Shown in pieces: positions 53,701 to 61,434 of a DNA stretch of 64,000 nucleotides. The stretch's first letter is position 1. Each line of letters begins with the position of its first letter. The notes under the pieces are model-generated. The model ran no database searches, was not told the origin of the DNA, and worked only from the letters and a program-made list of their open reading frames with translations. Source of the stretch: Brucella tritici (GTDB lineage Bacteria; Pseudomonadota; Alphaproteobacteria; Rhizobiales; Rhizobiaceae); assembly GCF_008932295.1 (NCBI RefSeq), contig NZ_WBWA01000008.1:1-64000 (forward strand), written 5' to 3'. The position numbers and the translations under genes are program-made.

Positions 53701-54884
53701 TGCTCGGTCCCCGCAGCTTCGTAGCCCCATGCATCCCAGCCGGGACGCGGCGAACGACAGAAAAGCTCCAGCTTCGGCAGATCTGGCCAAAGCCGCTCTA
53801 TCGTTTCCGCGAAAAATGCAGGCTTGGCAGAGTGCCTGCCCTTCGGCTCCCGGTGGACTGTTTGTGGCTGCATGCCGCGTGGCGGCGGAACAACATCGCC
53901 GCGCCGGCCAATCAGCAAAAGCTCATGGCGGTCAAAGCCCCAGTGGCCGTTGCCCTGATGTACCTTGTCCCAGACCCAGTGATGGACATATTCGAAACCG
54001 CATTCTTCCAGAACTCGAATACCCTGCGATCTGAGTCCCGCATTTGTGCACCATAGAAACATGATGCCGGGAAATTCAGGATCAGCGATGCCGAGCTGGT
54101 GAAACAGCGCAACAATCGCATCTGTTTCCATTGTCGGATAATGGTTTTCCGCGCTGCGGTCCCTGCCACTTTCTTCGGACCATACGTCATATTTCCACGG
54201 TGGATCCGCGTAATAGATCGAGTATCGTTGGCCCAACTCCGCGGGAGCGGTCGCCTTCCCGCGCTCGGCGATATGGATCATTCGAGCTGTTCTGACCGCG
54301 CGTTTGACTTCCTGTTGTTCGGCCCGGATCTCCTTGGCCATAGCCATGACGGCTTTCTTTCCCTCACGGACCACTCTGGCCTGCTCGGTATGCTGCAGCT
54401 CAGATAACGCCGCACCGGTATGGACTTTTACCGCCCCGGCCCTGATCGCCTCGATCAGCTCTGGAGCGCCGTGCTCCCGGATCCGCTTCGCCGAGAAAAC
54501 CGACCTCTCCGAGACAGACAACTTTTCCGCCGCGCGGCGGGTCTGCAAATTTGCAGACCCGGCAGTGGTCTGATTAACGCCGCGCTCCCAATCGACTATT
54601 AGCGCCGCCGCCATGGCGCGCTGACTTTCGTTCAAGTGGCGACGATGCAGATTCTTTGACAGCACGAAACTGAGGGGATCGACCCCAGAAAAATCGCTGT
54701 AAATCGGTTCAACACCGGCCAATCCGCAAGCCGCTTGGCGGTTTCTGCCGTCCAGAACCTGCCCTTCCAGCAACAAGATCGGCTCGACCTGACCGTTTGC
54801 GGCGATGTCAGCAGCGAGAACCTTCAAATCGGCTTCCGCGATCATCGGGAAAATATCAGCAAGTGGATGCGCTGGATAAGTCAT
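53697..54884 (-). CDS. ParB-like domain fused to MT-A70 adenine methyltransferase
   Basis: 395 residues from MTYPAHPLADIF (54884). Residues about 1-75 are a ParB/Srx-like fold (ILLLEGQVLDGRNRQAAC), followed by a helical part (RRAAEKLSVSERSVFSAKRI, HTH-like). The C-terminal half is MT-A70 with the catalytic IYYADPPWKY motif and FLWCTNA. It should methylate N6-adenine. ParB-MTase fusions occur in phages; target sequence unknown. Confidence 0.87.
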   Translation of the reverse strand: MTYPAHPLADIFPMIAEADLKVLAADIAANGQVEPILLLEGQVLDGRNRQAACGLAGVEPIYSDFSGVDPLSFVLSKNLHRRHLNESQRAMAAALIVDWERGVNQTTAGSANLQTRRAAEKLSVSERSVFSAKRIREHGAPELIEAIRAGAVKVHTGAALSELQHTEQARVVREGKKAVMAMAKEIRAEQQEVKRAVRTARMIHIAERGKATAPAELGQRYSIYYADPPWKYDVWSEESGRDRSAENHYPTMETDAIVALFHQLGIADPEFPGIMFLWCTNAGLRSQGIRVLEECGFEYVHHWVWDKVHQGNGHWGFDRHELLLIGRRGDVVPPPRGMQPQTVHREPKGRHSAKPAFFAETIERLWPDLPKLELFCRSPRPGWDAWGYEAAGTEQ

Positions 54885-54885
54885 G

Positions 54886-54993
54886 TCACCACCCCGCAGA
54901 AAAAACGACGATAAAGAACGGTGCCGCCGCGAGCAGAGCACTGGCGACGGCAAGAATGAGATCGAGATTTCGGATTTGACGGCGGGCAGTCAT
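54886..54993 (-). CDS. Small single-span membrane protein
   Basis: 35 residues from [11 protein letters not shown] (54993) with one membrane helix (LILAVASALLAAAPFFIVVF). It overlaps the previous gene by 4 bases and is followed closely by the methylase gene. No function known. Confidence 0.55.
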   Translation of the reverse strand: MTARRQIRNLDLILAVASALLAAAPFFIVVFSAGW

Positions 54994-55256
54994 CGGCGGC
55001 CCACCTGGAGCATGGGCAACCCTTCCATCGCGCGGAACGTGTTGACCAATTTTAGAATTGCCCCCCGCGATACGTCCCGCCACGGGCCGCCACTTTGCGA
55101 AAGCTGATAACGCCAACCAAATTGGCGAAGCTGGATTCCGAACGTGGAAAGATAGGAAGCGTAAAAATCGAAATTTGAACCAACACCGGGTTCAAACTTC
55201 GTCGGAGCGCCCTGCTTTGCGATAAATGCGTCAACAAGCGATGCAATGGAGGTCAT
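54990..55256 (-). CDS. Hypothetical early protein
   Basis: 88 residues, [20 protein letters not shown] start; aromatic-rich middle ([19 protein letters not shown]). It overlaps both neighbours by 4 bases. Unrecognised, perhaps a replication accessory. Confidence 0.6.
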   Translation of the reverse strand: MTSIASLVDAFIAKQGAPTKFEPGVGSNFDFYASYLSTFGIQLRQFGWRYQLSQSGGPWRDVSRGAILKLVNTFRAMEGLPMLQVGRR

Positions 55257-55642
55257 ACGATCGTTCCCCCATCCATCCCAAGTGCATCCATATAAAGCTG
55301 CAGCATGGTTTCGGCTTCATGGCGCGTCGTGTCGTCCATCTTCCGCAGTTTGATGATGCGCCGGAGTGTTTTAGGATCGAATCCCGACCCCTTCGCCTCC
55401 GCATAAATTTCCTTGATGCCGTCGCAAATCGTCTCTTTCTCCTCCTCCTCATGCTCAATACGTTCGATGAAGGCGCGCAGCTGCGCGACGGCGATGGTGT
55501 TCGCCGATGATGTGATGTCGTCTCCGGCGCGGGTTCCATCTAGGATCTCGCCCGTCTCCGCATCATGATCTACTTCCGGCTCCTCAACGGACGTTACCGG
55601 ATCAGCATTCCAAGGATCGTATTCGCCCTTTTTCTTAGGCAT
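55253..55642 (-). CDS. DUF2312 (GapR-like) nucleoid protein
   Basis: 129 residues from MPKKKGEYD (55642). The C-terminal part, [45 protein letters not shown], matches the GapR/DUF2312 helical domain that binds overtwisted AT-rich DNA in alphaproteobacteria. A phage copy may act near the replication origin. The N-terminal 50 residues are an extra acidic arm. Confidence 0.84.
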   Translation of the reverse strand: MPKKKGEYDPWNADPVTSVEEPEVDHDAETGEILDGTRAGDDITSSANTIAVAQLRAFIERIEHEEEEKETICDGIKEIYAEAKGSGFDPKTLRRIIKLRKMDDTTRHEAETMLQLYMDALGMDGGTIV

Positions 55643-55844
55643 GAAGAACCGCCTTTCCACCACGAATACGCGAGCCGCCTTCGATGGTAGCTCGCGCAAT
55701 TTCGCCTGCTTTTTCAGGGAATCTCTCCAGTACACGACGCGAACGAGCGCAGCCGAAGCGGGAGAATGGATGGCTCCAGCGCGGAGGATGCGCCTGCCCG
55801 ACCTCATCAATGATCATGAACTTTAAGCGCTTGCCGGAGATCAT
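55635..55844 (-). CDS. Small hypothetical early protein
   Basis: 69 residues, basic ([18 protein letters not shown]). It overlaps the CII-like stop by 4 bases and the GapR-like start by 8. An internal Met gives a second possible start at 55817. Unrecognised. Confidence 0.55.
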   Translation of the reverse strand: MISGKRLKFMIIDEVGQAHPPRWSHPFSRFGCARSRRVLERFPEKAGEIARATIEGGSRIRGGKAVLHA

Positions 55845-56314
55845 TGATCGACCGCCAATGCCCGTTGCAGGGCCTCAAGCTCGCGGATCGCTTCCAGGAG
55901 TTCTTTGCCGATCCTCTTGCGGTCGGCGGCGTCAATCTTGTTGTCTGAAAGACCATCGTTAATGGCTTGGACAACATCCATGGTCTCTTTCAAGACCCGG
56001 TAACCGTCGGCTTCCGTAACTGACTGCTGCGCATCGGCGCGCCCACCCGAACTAAGCGGGGCTAACCCGAAGCCAAGCAATGCCGCCATTTCCTTCACGA
56101 TGACCGGCGACTTCGCCGCCCGGTCTATTTCGATAACAACGTCGATCGGCGCAAAGCTCTCGATATTATCCTCCCCGAAGGAAGCATATTTCGACAGCTG
56201 CGATGTCGAGACCCGCGTGAAGTCCAGAATGCGGGAAATACCATCCGCCAGGACATACGCGCCGTCTGTTGCGGCCTTGAGTGTCCGGCGTTCCGGCTCA
56301 GAAATTGTGCGCAA
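55841..56314 (-). CDS. Early regulatory protein, CII-like helix-turn-helix candidate
   Basis: 157 residues. An N-terminal helical region with RVSTSQLSKYASFGEDNIESFAPID resembles a CII/CP76-type DNA-binding domain, then a central PVIVKEMAALLGF motif and helical C-terminus. It is the next gene after the Cro-like gene on the same strand, where CII sits in lambdoid maps. Family call is by pattern only. Confidence 0.6.
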   Translation of the reverse strand: MRTISEPERRTLKAATDGAYVLADGISRILDFTRVSTSQLSKYASFGEDNIESFAPIDVVIEIDRAAKSPVIVKEMAALLGFGLAPLSSGGRADAQQSVTEADGYRVLKETMDVVQAINDGLSDNKIDAADRKRIGKELLEAIRELEALQRALAVDQ

Positions 56315-56455
56315 GAAAACCTCCCTGAAACTTCAAGGAAAAAAATCGGTCAAAGGATTCGGTGAAATAGTCAGGCCCAGCCGTTAGGTCTGGACTCTGT
56401 ACTCAATCCGGTGGCCCGCAGGCCAAACGCTGAAACGAGGATGTAGAAAATGAAC

Positions 56456-57022
56456 TCATGTTGCCGTCTCTCCGGCTGTCACGTCCATTCTCTCAGACGT
56501 TGCAGCAGATCTACGCCGATCTGCGAGCCTACTAACGCACTCCGCTGCAGTTTCGGAACCTTCAACAGCTACAGTTTCAACATGCGCGTTCGCTTGGTAT
56601 TCAGTGGCCGGAGTGTCTGGGTTTGGGGACAACGACACCCCGGCCTCGCCCGTGGGGAGGAGTTCGGGCGATTGGAAACTGGTTGCAGGGGCGGGAGTCG
56701 AACCCGCGATCTCCGGGGTATGAACCCGGCGAGATACCTCTTCTCTACCCTGACAAAAAGTGGCTGGAGCAGTTTCGGGCGCTCGGGGCGTAGCCCCAGC
56801 CATGCCCGAAGAACAACCTGCGGGCGAAATAATACGGTAAAAATCGTTCGGACATATCGAACCGTTAGTAATGTCAAAGATGAGCTGCATATAGCGCTCG
56901 TTGGGACGTGACAGCCAACGCTCCCACTTCGAAACCATGCCTTTTGATGCCCCGATGGCGTCTGCAAAGACTTCCATGGACATCTCGTTATCAGAACGGA
57001 ACTTGGTCAAAGGGTGCGTCAT
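56456..57022 (-). CDS. Cro-like helix-turn-helix regulator with long tail overlapping a tRNA
   Basis: The open frame has 188 residues, but only the first about 65 (FADAIGASKGMVSKWERW helix-turn-helix, then FDITNGSICPNDFY) resemble a Cro/YdaS-type regulator. The rest is low-complexity, and residues about 89-114 are the translated tRNA gene (56680-56754), so the coding tail is doubtful. No stop occurs before 56456. It is divergent from the repressor and transcribed from the operator-controlled promoter. Confidence 0.7.
   Translation of the reverse strand: MTHPLTKFRSDNEMSMEVFADAIGASKGMVSKWERWLSRPNERYMQLIFDITNGSICPNDFYRIISPAGCSSGMAGATPRAPETAPATFCQGREEVSRRVHTPEIAGSTPAPATSFQSPELLPTGEAGVSLSPNPDTPATEYQANAHVETVAVEGSETAAECVSRLADRRRSAATSERMDVTAGETAT
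56680..56754 (-). tRNA. Initiator-like tRNA-Met (anticodon CAT)
   Basis: A 75-base cloverleaf on the minus strand: acceptor 3' half CCCTGCA plus encoded ACCA, D-stem GAGA/TCTC, anticodon stem CCGGG/CCCGG around TTCATAC, T-stem GCGGG/CCCGC with TTCGACT. Three G:C pairs below the anticodon, A11:T24 and an unpaired first acceptor position are initiator traits. The acceptor stem has a second mismatch, and the D-loop is short. Decay or a special role is open. Confidence 0.75.
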
Positions 57023-57030
57023 GTGTGGAT

Positions 57031-57058
57031 GTTTCTATTATAGAAACCTATATGTCAA
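57031..57058 (-). promoter_or_regulatory. Cro-side early promoter with CI operator
   Basis: A 17-bp palindrome GTTTCTATTATAGAAAC (57031-57047) and, on the minus strand, a perfect -35 TTGACA (57053-57058) five bases away. The operator would lie in the spacer, so repressor would block polymerase. Half-sites occur near 57075 and 57116. Confidence 0.75.
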
Positions 57059-57125
57059 GCACCTGGTTAATAATGTTTCCGTTTCGGATAACGCAATTTA
57101 CGGTGAAAATTGCGATTGTAGAAAC

Positions 57126-57440
57126 ATGTCTGAAAAGCACACGAGCGCACCAGATCGCCACACATCGAAGCTCTATCTTCATGAATGGCTTAAGAAAAAA
57201 CAGCTGACCGCCGAAGGGCTGGCAGAAAAATTAAACACGAGCAAAAGCGTGATCTCCAAGCTCGCCAATGGTCGCCAACAATACACTCAGGACTGGCTCG
57301 AACGGATCTCTTTTGTCTTCGCATGCGATCCCATTGCGCTTTTGCGAGATCCAAACTGCGAATCAGCGGACGAAATTCTGAACAAACTTGACAAGGACGC
57401 ACGCGAAAGAGCCCTCAAAGTATTGAAGGCCCTAACGTAA
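57126..57440 (+). CDS. CI-type repressor (small XRE family)
   Basis: 104 residues from MSEKHTSAPDR (57126). A helix-turn-helix (LTAEGLAEKLNTSKSVISKLANGRQQYT) in the middle and a short helical tail. There is no LexA-like peptidase domain, so RecA-stimulated self-cleavage is not expected. It is divergent from the Cro-like gene. Confidence 0.83.
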   Translation: MSEKHTSAPDRHTSKLYLHEWLKKKQLTAEGLAEKLNTSKSVISKLANGRQQYTQDWLERISFVFACDPIALLRDPNCESADEILNKLDKDARERALKVLKALT

Positions 57441-57447
57441 TTGCGAG

Positions 57448-57657
57448 CTACGGTTCCGGCGCGATCAGAACAAACTTAGTTTCATGATCCACGGTGTGCC
57501 GCCATCTCCCACCATGCTTAGCTGCCATCGCATCGGCTAAGGCCCCAGCCAACGCAGCACATTCATCTTTGACCTGTGGCACCGCAGCGCGAGATGCAGC
57601 TAGCGTCGCACCTCCAAGCGTAAATCCAACTAGCACTCCCCGTCTCGTTGTATTCAT
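57448..57657 (-). CDS. Small exported protein with twin-arginine-like signal
   Basis: 69 residues from MNTTRRGVLVGF (57657). A TTRRGVL motif plus hydrophobic run (GFTLGGATLAASRA) suggests Tat-type export; the mature part is short (HGGRWRHTVDHETKFVL). It is convergent with the repressor gene, as expected for a gene expressed in the lysogen. Role unknown. Confidence 0.6.
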   Translation of the reverse strand: MNTTRRGVLVGFTLGGATLAASRAAVPQVKDECAALAGALADAMAAKHGGRWRHTVDHETKFVLIAPEP

Positions 57658-57821
57658 TAGTTTTCTCCGTTGCTTGCGCTGCAACCATCCTGATTTCCCG
57701 CCGTCCGCCCGATCACAGTGCCCGACACATTTAGCGGACCCTGACAGCAGGTTTGTGAGTCGGTTAACATAGCTTTCCCAATCAGCTTTATATCGATATG
57801 AGAAACCTTGCCGCAAGTACA

Positions 57822-57873
57822 GTTTCTGTAATGGAAACTTTTGTGTTGACTTTTAGGTTTCCATTAGAGAAAC
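57822..57873 (+). promoter_or_regulatory. Second early promoter with two CI operators
   Basis: GTTTCTGTAATGGAAAC (57822-57838) and GTTTCCATTAGAGAAAC (57857-57873) match the Cro-side operator. TTGACT (57846-57851) lies five bases before the second site, the same geometry as at the Cro promoter. It should drive the operon starting at 57960. Confidence 0.72.
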
Positions 57874-57894
57874 ATGAGACGCCCCCACCGGACG

Positions 57895-57958
57895 CCAGCT
57901 GCGCCGGAATTGTACGGCGTAGAGGCGCAGCTGGTCTCCGAGCTACAGCGGAGAGACC
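57895..57958 (+). other. Structured 5' leader of the rightward early operon
   Basis: A perfect 11-bp inverted repeat (CCAGCTGCGCC/GGCGCAGCTGG, 57895-57934) is followed by a second stem GGTCTC.../GAGAGACC (57933-57958) that contains the GGAGAGA ribosome site. The two stems share bases at 57933-57934. Confidence 0.55.
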
Positions 57959-57959
57959 A

Positions 57960-58298
57960 ATGTCAGATATCTTATTCATGGCGAGACTAACGGACGAAGG
58001 CGACTTCGTTGCCGTTAATCGCGCGGAACGTCTGCTGAAAAAACACGGATTTTCAGTGGGAGCGATGCAAAAGCCGGAGCCTCGCGGAATAATGCACGGC
58101 GACATCGATATCCAGAAGTGGCGCAATCTTAATCGCGAAGAGCGTGAGGCGTTACACGGCCTCATGTCCGGAAACCGATCTTCCCAGGTATCGATCGAGA
58201 TCTTGGACACTGCCCCGATCGAACCCGTGCGCGCGCTGGCTGATAGCCTCGAAGGCCAGCCAAACACAATCATCCTCTTTAGACCCCCTGCCCTTTAA
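57960..58298 (+). CDS. Hypothetical first protein of the rightward early operon
   Basis: 112 residues from MSDILFMARL (57960) after GGAGAGACCA. It has a helix RAERLLKKHGFSVG and a basic middle (NREEREALHGLM). Upstream in-frame codons are in the leader and are not favoured. No family recognised. Confidence 0.68.
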   Translation: MSDILFMARLTDEGDFVAVNRAERLLKKHGFSVGAMQKPEPRGIMHGDIDIQKWRNLNREEREALHGLMSGNRSSQVSIEILDTAPIEPVRALADSLEGQPNTIILFRPPAL

Positions 58299-58356
58299 GC
58301 CTTCCGGTTTCCGCCTCGAAGGGCGGTTTCCCGAATGTTTGTTCGTGGAGATCCTT

Positions 58357-58518
58357 ATGCAGAACCACCCAAAAATTGAGAAAGAGGCAGGGTTTTCTTT
58401 CCCTGCAGACTACAGAACCAACGATGGTATGACGACTTATCGCGTCATGTTGGCCGTCTTTGCGTGCAGTGTTGCCGGTGCCGTAGCGCTTGCCCTGCAG
58501 ATTGCGGGGCGAGCATGA
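58357..58518 (+). CDS. Small membrane protein
   Basis: 53 residues from MQNHPKIEKEAGF (58357) with a C-terminal membrane helix (VMLAVFACSVAGAVALALQI). It overlaps the next gene by 4 bases (ATGA). Perhaps a superinfection or envelope factor; unproven. Confidence 0.6.
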   Translation: MQNHPKIEKEAGFSFPADYRTNDGMTTYRVMLAVFACSVAGAVALALQIAGRA

Positions 58519-59390
58519 GAAAAATCACCGCCCCCACGGACCAGTCTTTAAGAGGTGTTGAACCCGGTCCAGCACCCATGCTGGATTGGATAGCCATCGA
58601 ACGCCTGGTCATTGATGACGATTTCCAACGACCGTTGTCTCCGCACAACTGGAAAGCAATTCGACAGATCGCAACTACGTTCCGTTGGTCACGATTTGCC
58701 CCCGTGCTTTGCGCACCTATCGAAGGTGGACGTTACTCCATCATAGACGGACAGCATCGCGTACACGCTGCAGCAATGTGTGGCGTCGAAGCTGTTCCAT
58801 GTCAGATCGTACAAATCGACAAGAAAGAACAAGCGGCGTCGTTCGCTGCCGTGAACGGCAATGTCACGAAGATAACTACCGTCAATCTTCTGAAAGCTGC
58901 TCTAGCAGCTGGGGAACAGTGGGCGCTGGAATGCAAATCTGTCGCGGACGCTGCTGGCTGCAAATTGATGCTTAGCAACGGGTCGAGCCTGACCAAAAAA
59001 CCCGGCGAGATCTATGCCATCAAGGTTTTCAAGAAGATGGTGGACACCATCGATCGCGACAGCATTATCAAGTCGCTGCAGATAATTTTACAGACCGAAG
59101 GTTTCCGCGAGAATGCGGATCTATGGGACATTAGTATTCTTGGCCCCGTCATCATCGCCATGACGGACCGTTCTCAGTATCTCGATCGAGCGGACTTTGT
59201 GTCATTTCTCGATCTCTATGAGATCTGGGATGCGATCGATGGTGTGGAAGCCGAGAACAAGCGCAGGATTGGCAACGGCCTTCCCCGGATCAGCAAGCGT
59301 GAAAGCATCAGGCTCAACCTTCTTACCGCGATAGACGAAGCCATGGCGGACGAAGATGAGGAACTTGCGACATCGAAGGGAGCGAACTGA
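58515..59390 (+). CDS. ParB-like nuclease-fold protein
   Basis: 291 residues from MRKITAPTDQ (58515). The ParB-type core is RFAPVLCAPIEGGRYSIIDGQHRVHAAAMCG, including the GQHR motif; the C-terminal part is helical and unassigned (ISKRESIRLNLLTAI). Similar stand-alone ParB-like proteins are common in phages, sometimes as DNA-binding or NTPase switches. Role unproven. Confidence 0.78.
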   Translation: MRKITAPTDQSLRGVEPGPAPMLDWIAIERLVIDDDFQRPLSPHNWKAIRQIATTFRWSRFAPVLCAPIEGGRYSIIDGQHRVHAAAMCGVEAVPCQIVQIDKKEQAASFAAVNGNVTKITTVNLLKAALAAGEQWALECKSVADAAGCKLMLSNGSSLTKKPGEIYAIKVFKKMVDTIDRDSIIKSLQIILQTEGFRENADLWDISILGPVIIAMTDRSQYLDRADFVSFLDLYEIWDAIDGVEAENKRRIGNGLPRISKRESIRLNLLTAIDEAMADEDEELATSKGAN

Positions 59391-59391
59391 A

Positions 59392-59901
59392 ATGAGCGAG
59401 AAACCCTACGAGCAAACATGGCTACCCGCAGACTGGATGGATGAACTCGTCCCAACTCCGCTCCGGCATCCGACTGACTTCATCCATCAGTGCGACGACG
59501 GCTCATACATCGTCATCCCCAAGGAAAGTAAGGACGATCTTCGTCCAGACGGCGGTGTCGAAGATCAGGAGCACCTTCTGTTCAATATAGCAACGGGAGA
59601 TATCGTCCGCTTTCAACCAACCGAACAGTACGGGACATATACGCTTCACTTGGCCGAAGATCGGTCATTTTGGATCGATGGAGACTATCCGAGTAAAGCC
59701 AACTGTTTTTACCACAATGATCTCGACTCACTGGGCAGCTCGCTCGCAGAGGTTATAGAGATCGGTGACGGCATCAATGGCCCGCTCGAACCGGGCAGCT
59801 ACAGCGTTGATGTTTATTGGTGGGGCAATGACGAGGCCTTCCGATTTACAGTTAAGCCAGATGGCACGGCCCATTTCGTTAATGTCGGCGAGGTGCATTG
59901 A
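59392..59901 (+). CDS. Hypothetical early protein
   Basis: 169 residues, acidic and aromatic-rich (YGTYTLHLAEDRSFWIDGDYP, YSVDVYWWGNDEAFRF), likely beta-rich. It follows the ParB-like gene and precedes the DUF5131 gene. Unrecognised. Confidence 0.62.
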   Translation: MSEKPYEQTWLPADWMDELVPTPLRHPTDFIHQCDDGSYIVIPKESKDDLRPDGGVEDQEHLLFNIATGDIVRFQPTEQYGTYTLHLAEDRSFWIDGDYPSKANCFYHNDLDSLGSSLAEVIEIGDGINGPLEPGSYSVDVYWWGNDEAFRFTVKPDGTAHFVNVGEVH

Positions 59902-59902
59902 T

Positions 59903-60937
59903 ATGGCAGACAACACCAAGATCGAATGGACCGACGCCACCTGGAATCCGATAACGGGATGCAAAGTCGTCTCCCCCGGATGCACCAACTGCTACGCGAT
60001 GAAACTTGCCGGCACACGCCTAGCTCAACATCCTTCACGGGCGGGGCTGACTGTCGACACCAAAGCCGGTCCTGTCTGGAACGGGAAGCTGCGCTTCAAT
60101 ACTGAATGGCTGTTTCAGCCGCTTCGCTGGAAACGTTCACGCCGGATTTTCGTATGCGCACATGGCGATCTGTTCGCCGAAGGCGTTGAGGAAGCATGGC
60201 TTGATCAGATTTTCGGAGTTATGGCCGCGAGTCCGCAGCACATTTTTCAGGTACTCACGAAGCGTCCGAAGCGTATGCGAGACTATCTGACAACAAAAAT
60301 GCTGGAGCATCGCCTTGCTACAGCCCAAGCGCAGTTTGATTTCCCGTTGCGATCACCGGGTAACTGGCCGTACTTGCCGCTGGCCAATGTCTGGCTTGGC
60401 GTCTCGGTCGAGGATCAGCCTCGTGCAGACGAACGTATTCCCCTGCTACTTGCAACCCCAGCAACTGTTCGCTGGATTAGCGCTGAGCCCTTGCTCGGCC
60501 CAGTAGATATAAAGGGCGCATTATCGAGCCATAAATTGCACGGTCAGACGTCGTGGGAATTAACCACTATCGACTGGGTTGTCGCTGGCGGTGAAAGCGG
60601 TGTTGGTGCTCGCCCCATGCATCCTGACTGGGCACGATCCCTTCGTGATCAATGCACAGCGGCGGACGTTCCGTTCTTTTTCAAGCAATGGGGCGAATGG
60701 GCACCACAGGTCGGAGCCGTTGACGGATGGGCGCTTGGTGACGATCCGGAAGTGAGCCGGTTCGATCATCGAGACTGGGAAAACGATCACTGGGGTGAGC
60801 CATATCGTCCGGCATGGTGTGACGACGTCGAGGACGACACCGTTTCACGCGTTGGCAAACGTAACGCAGGTCGATTGCTCGACGGAAGTGAACACAACGC
60901 AATGCCGGGAGGCGACTGCCATGATGCCAGGCCCTGA
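59903..60937 (+). CDS. DUF5131 / phage Gp37-Gp68 family protein
   Basis: 344 residues from MADNTKIEWTDATWNPITGC (59903). The Cys motif C-x6-C-x2-C (GCKVVSPGCTNCYA) and the TIM-barrel-like repeats (FVCAHGDLFAEGV, FQVLTKRPKRM, LGVSVEDQ, WISAEPLLGPV, WVVAGGESG) are those of the radical-SAM-related Gp37/Gp68 family. It is common in phages; the reaction is not established. Confidence 0.86.
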   Translation: MADNTKIEWTDATWNPITGCKVVSPGCTNCYAMKLAGTRLAQHPSRAGLTVDTKAGPVWNGKLRFNTEWLFQPLRWKRSRRIFVCAHGDLFAEGVEEAWLDQIFGVMAASPQHIFQVLTKRPKRMRDYLTTKMLEHRLATAQAQFDFPLRSPGNWPYLPLANVWLGVSVEDQPRADERIPLLLATPATVRWISAEPLLGPVDIKGALSSHKLHGQTSWELTTIDWVVAGGESGVGARPMHPDWARSLRDQCTAADVPFFFKQWGEWAPQVGAVDGWALGDDPEVSRFDHRDWENDHWGEPYRPAWCDDVEDDTVSRVGKRNAGRLLDGSEHNAMPGGDCHDARP

Positions 60938-61172
60938 AAATCCGTATCATGAGATTGTCGAGCGCGTTGGAAACCGCAGGCGCATGATTATCGCTGTCTT
61001 GCAAACCCGGTACAAGATCACAGCTGGCGAGCTTTCGGCACACTTCAATACAACCGATCGAACGATCTATCGCGACATATCCGCTCTGCGAGGCGCAGGC
61101 TATCCAATTCTTGGCGAAGCGGGCGTCGGCTATATTTTGAGATCAAACGCTAACAAGGCAGATTTGCTATGA
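60921..61172 (+). CDS. Winged-helix (HTH_11/DeoR-like) small regulator
   Basis: 83 residues from MMPGPENPYHEIV (60921), overlapping the previous gene. The helix-turn-helix KITAGELSAHFNTTDRTIYRDISALRGAGYPI is a DeoR/YafY type. No effector domain. Possibly controls the early operon or host genes. Confidence 0.76.
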   Translation: MMPGPENPYHEIVERVGNRRRMIIAVLQTRYKITAGELSAHFNTTDRTIYRDISALRGAGYPILGEAGVGYILRSNANKADLL

Positions 61173-61429
61173 ACACGTCATTTCTGCTGATGGCACAATA
61201 TAACGGAAAGGCGATTATTCCGGTGGACGATCTGTGCCGGGATTATTTCCCTCACCTGACGCCAGAAAAGTTCGTCCGAAAGGTGACATCTGGAGATATA
61301 AAAATTCCACTTGTACGCGTCGAAGAAAGCCAGAAAGCCGCAAAAGGTGTTCATATTAACGACCTGGCCGAATACTTGGATGATCGCCGCGCTGCAGCAT
61401 TAAGAGAATACCATCAATTTCACCGGTAG
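61169..61429 (+). CDS. Pyocin activator PrtN family protein
   Basis: 86 residues from MNTSFLLMAQYNGKAIIPV. The whole sequence fits the PrtN family, a small DNA-binding group found at the ends of dusA-type prophages. In Pseudomonas PrtN activates pyocin genes; here, beside attR, a directionality-factor or late-activator role is an inference. It ends 5 bases before the opposing gene. Confidence 0.82.
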   Translation: MNTSFLLMAQYNGKAIIPVDDLCRDYFPHLTPEKFVRKVTSGDIKIPLVRVEESQKAAKGVHINDLAEYLDDRRAAALREYHQFHR

Positions 61430-61434
61430 GACTC

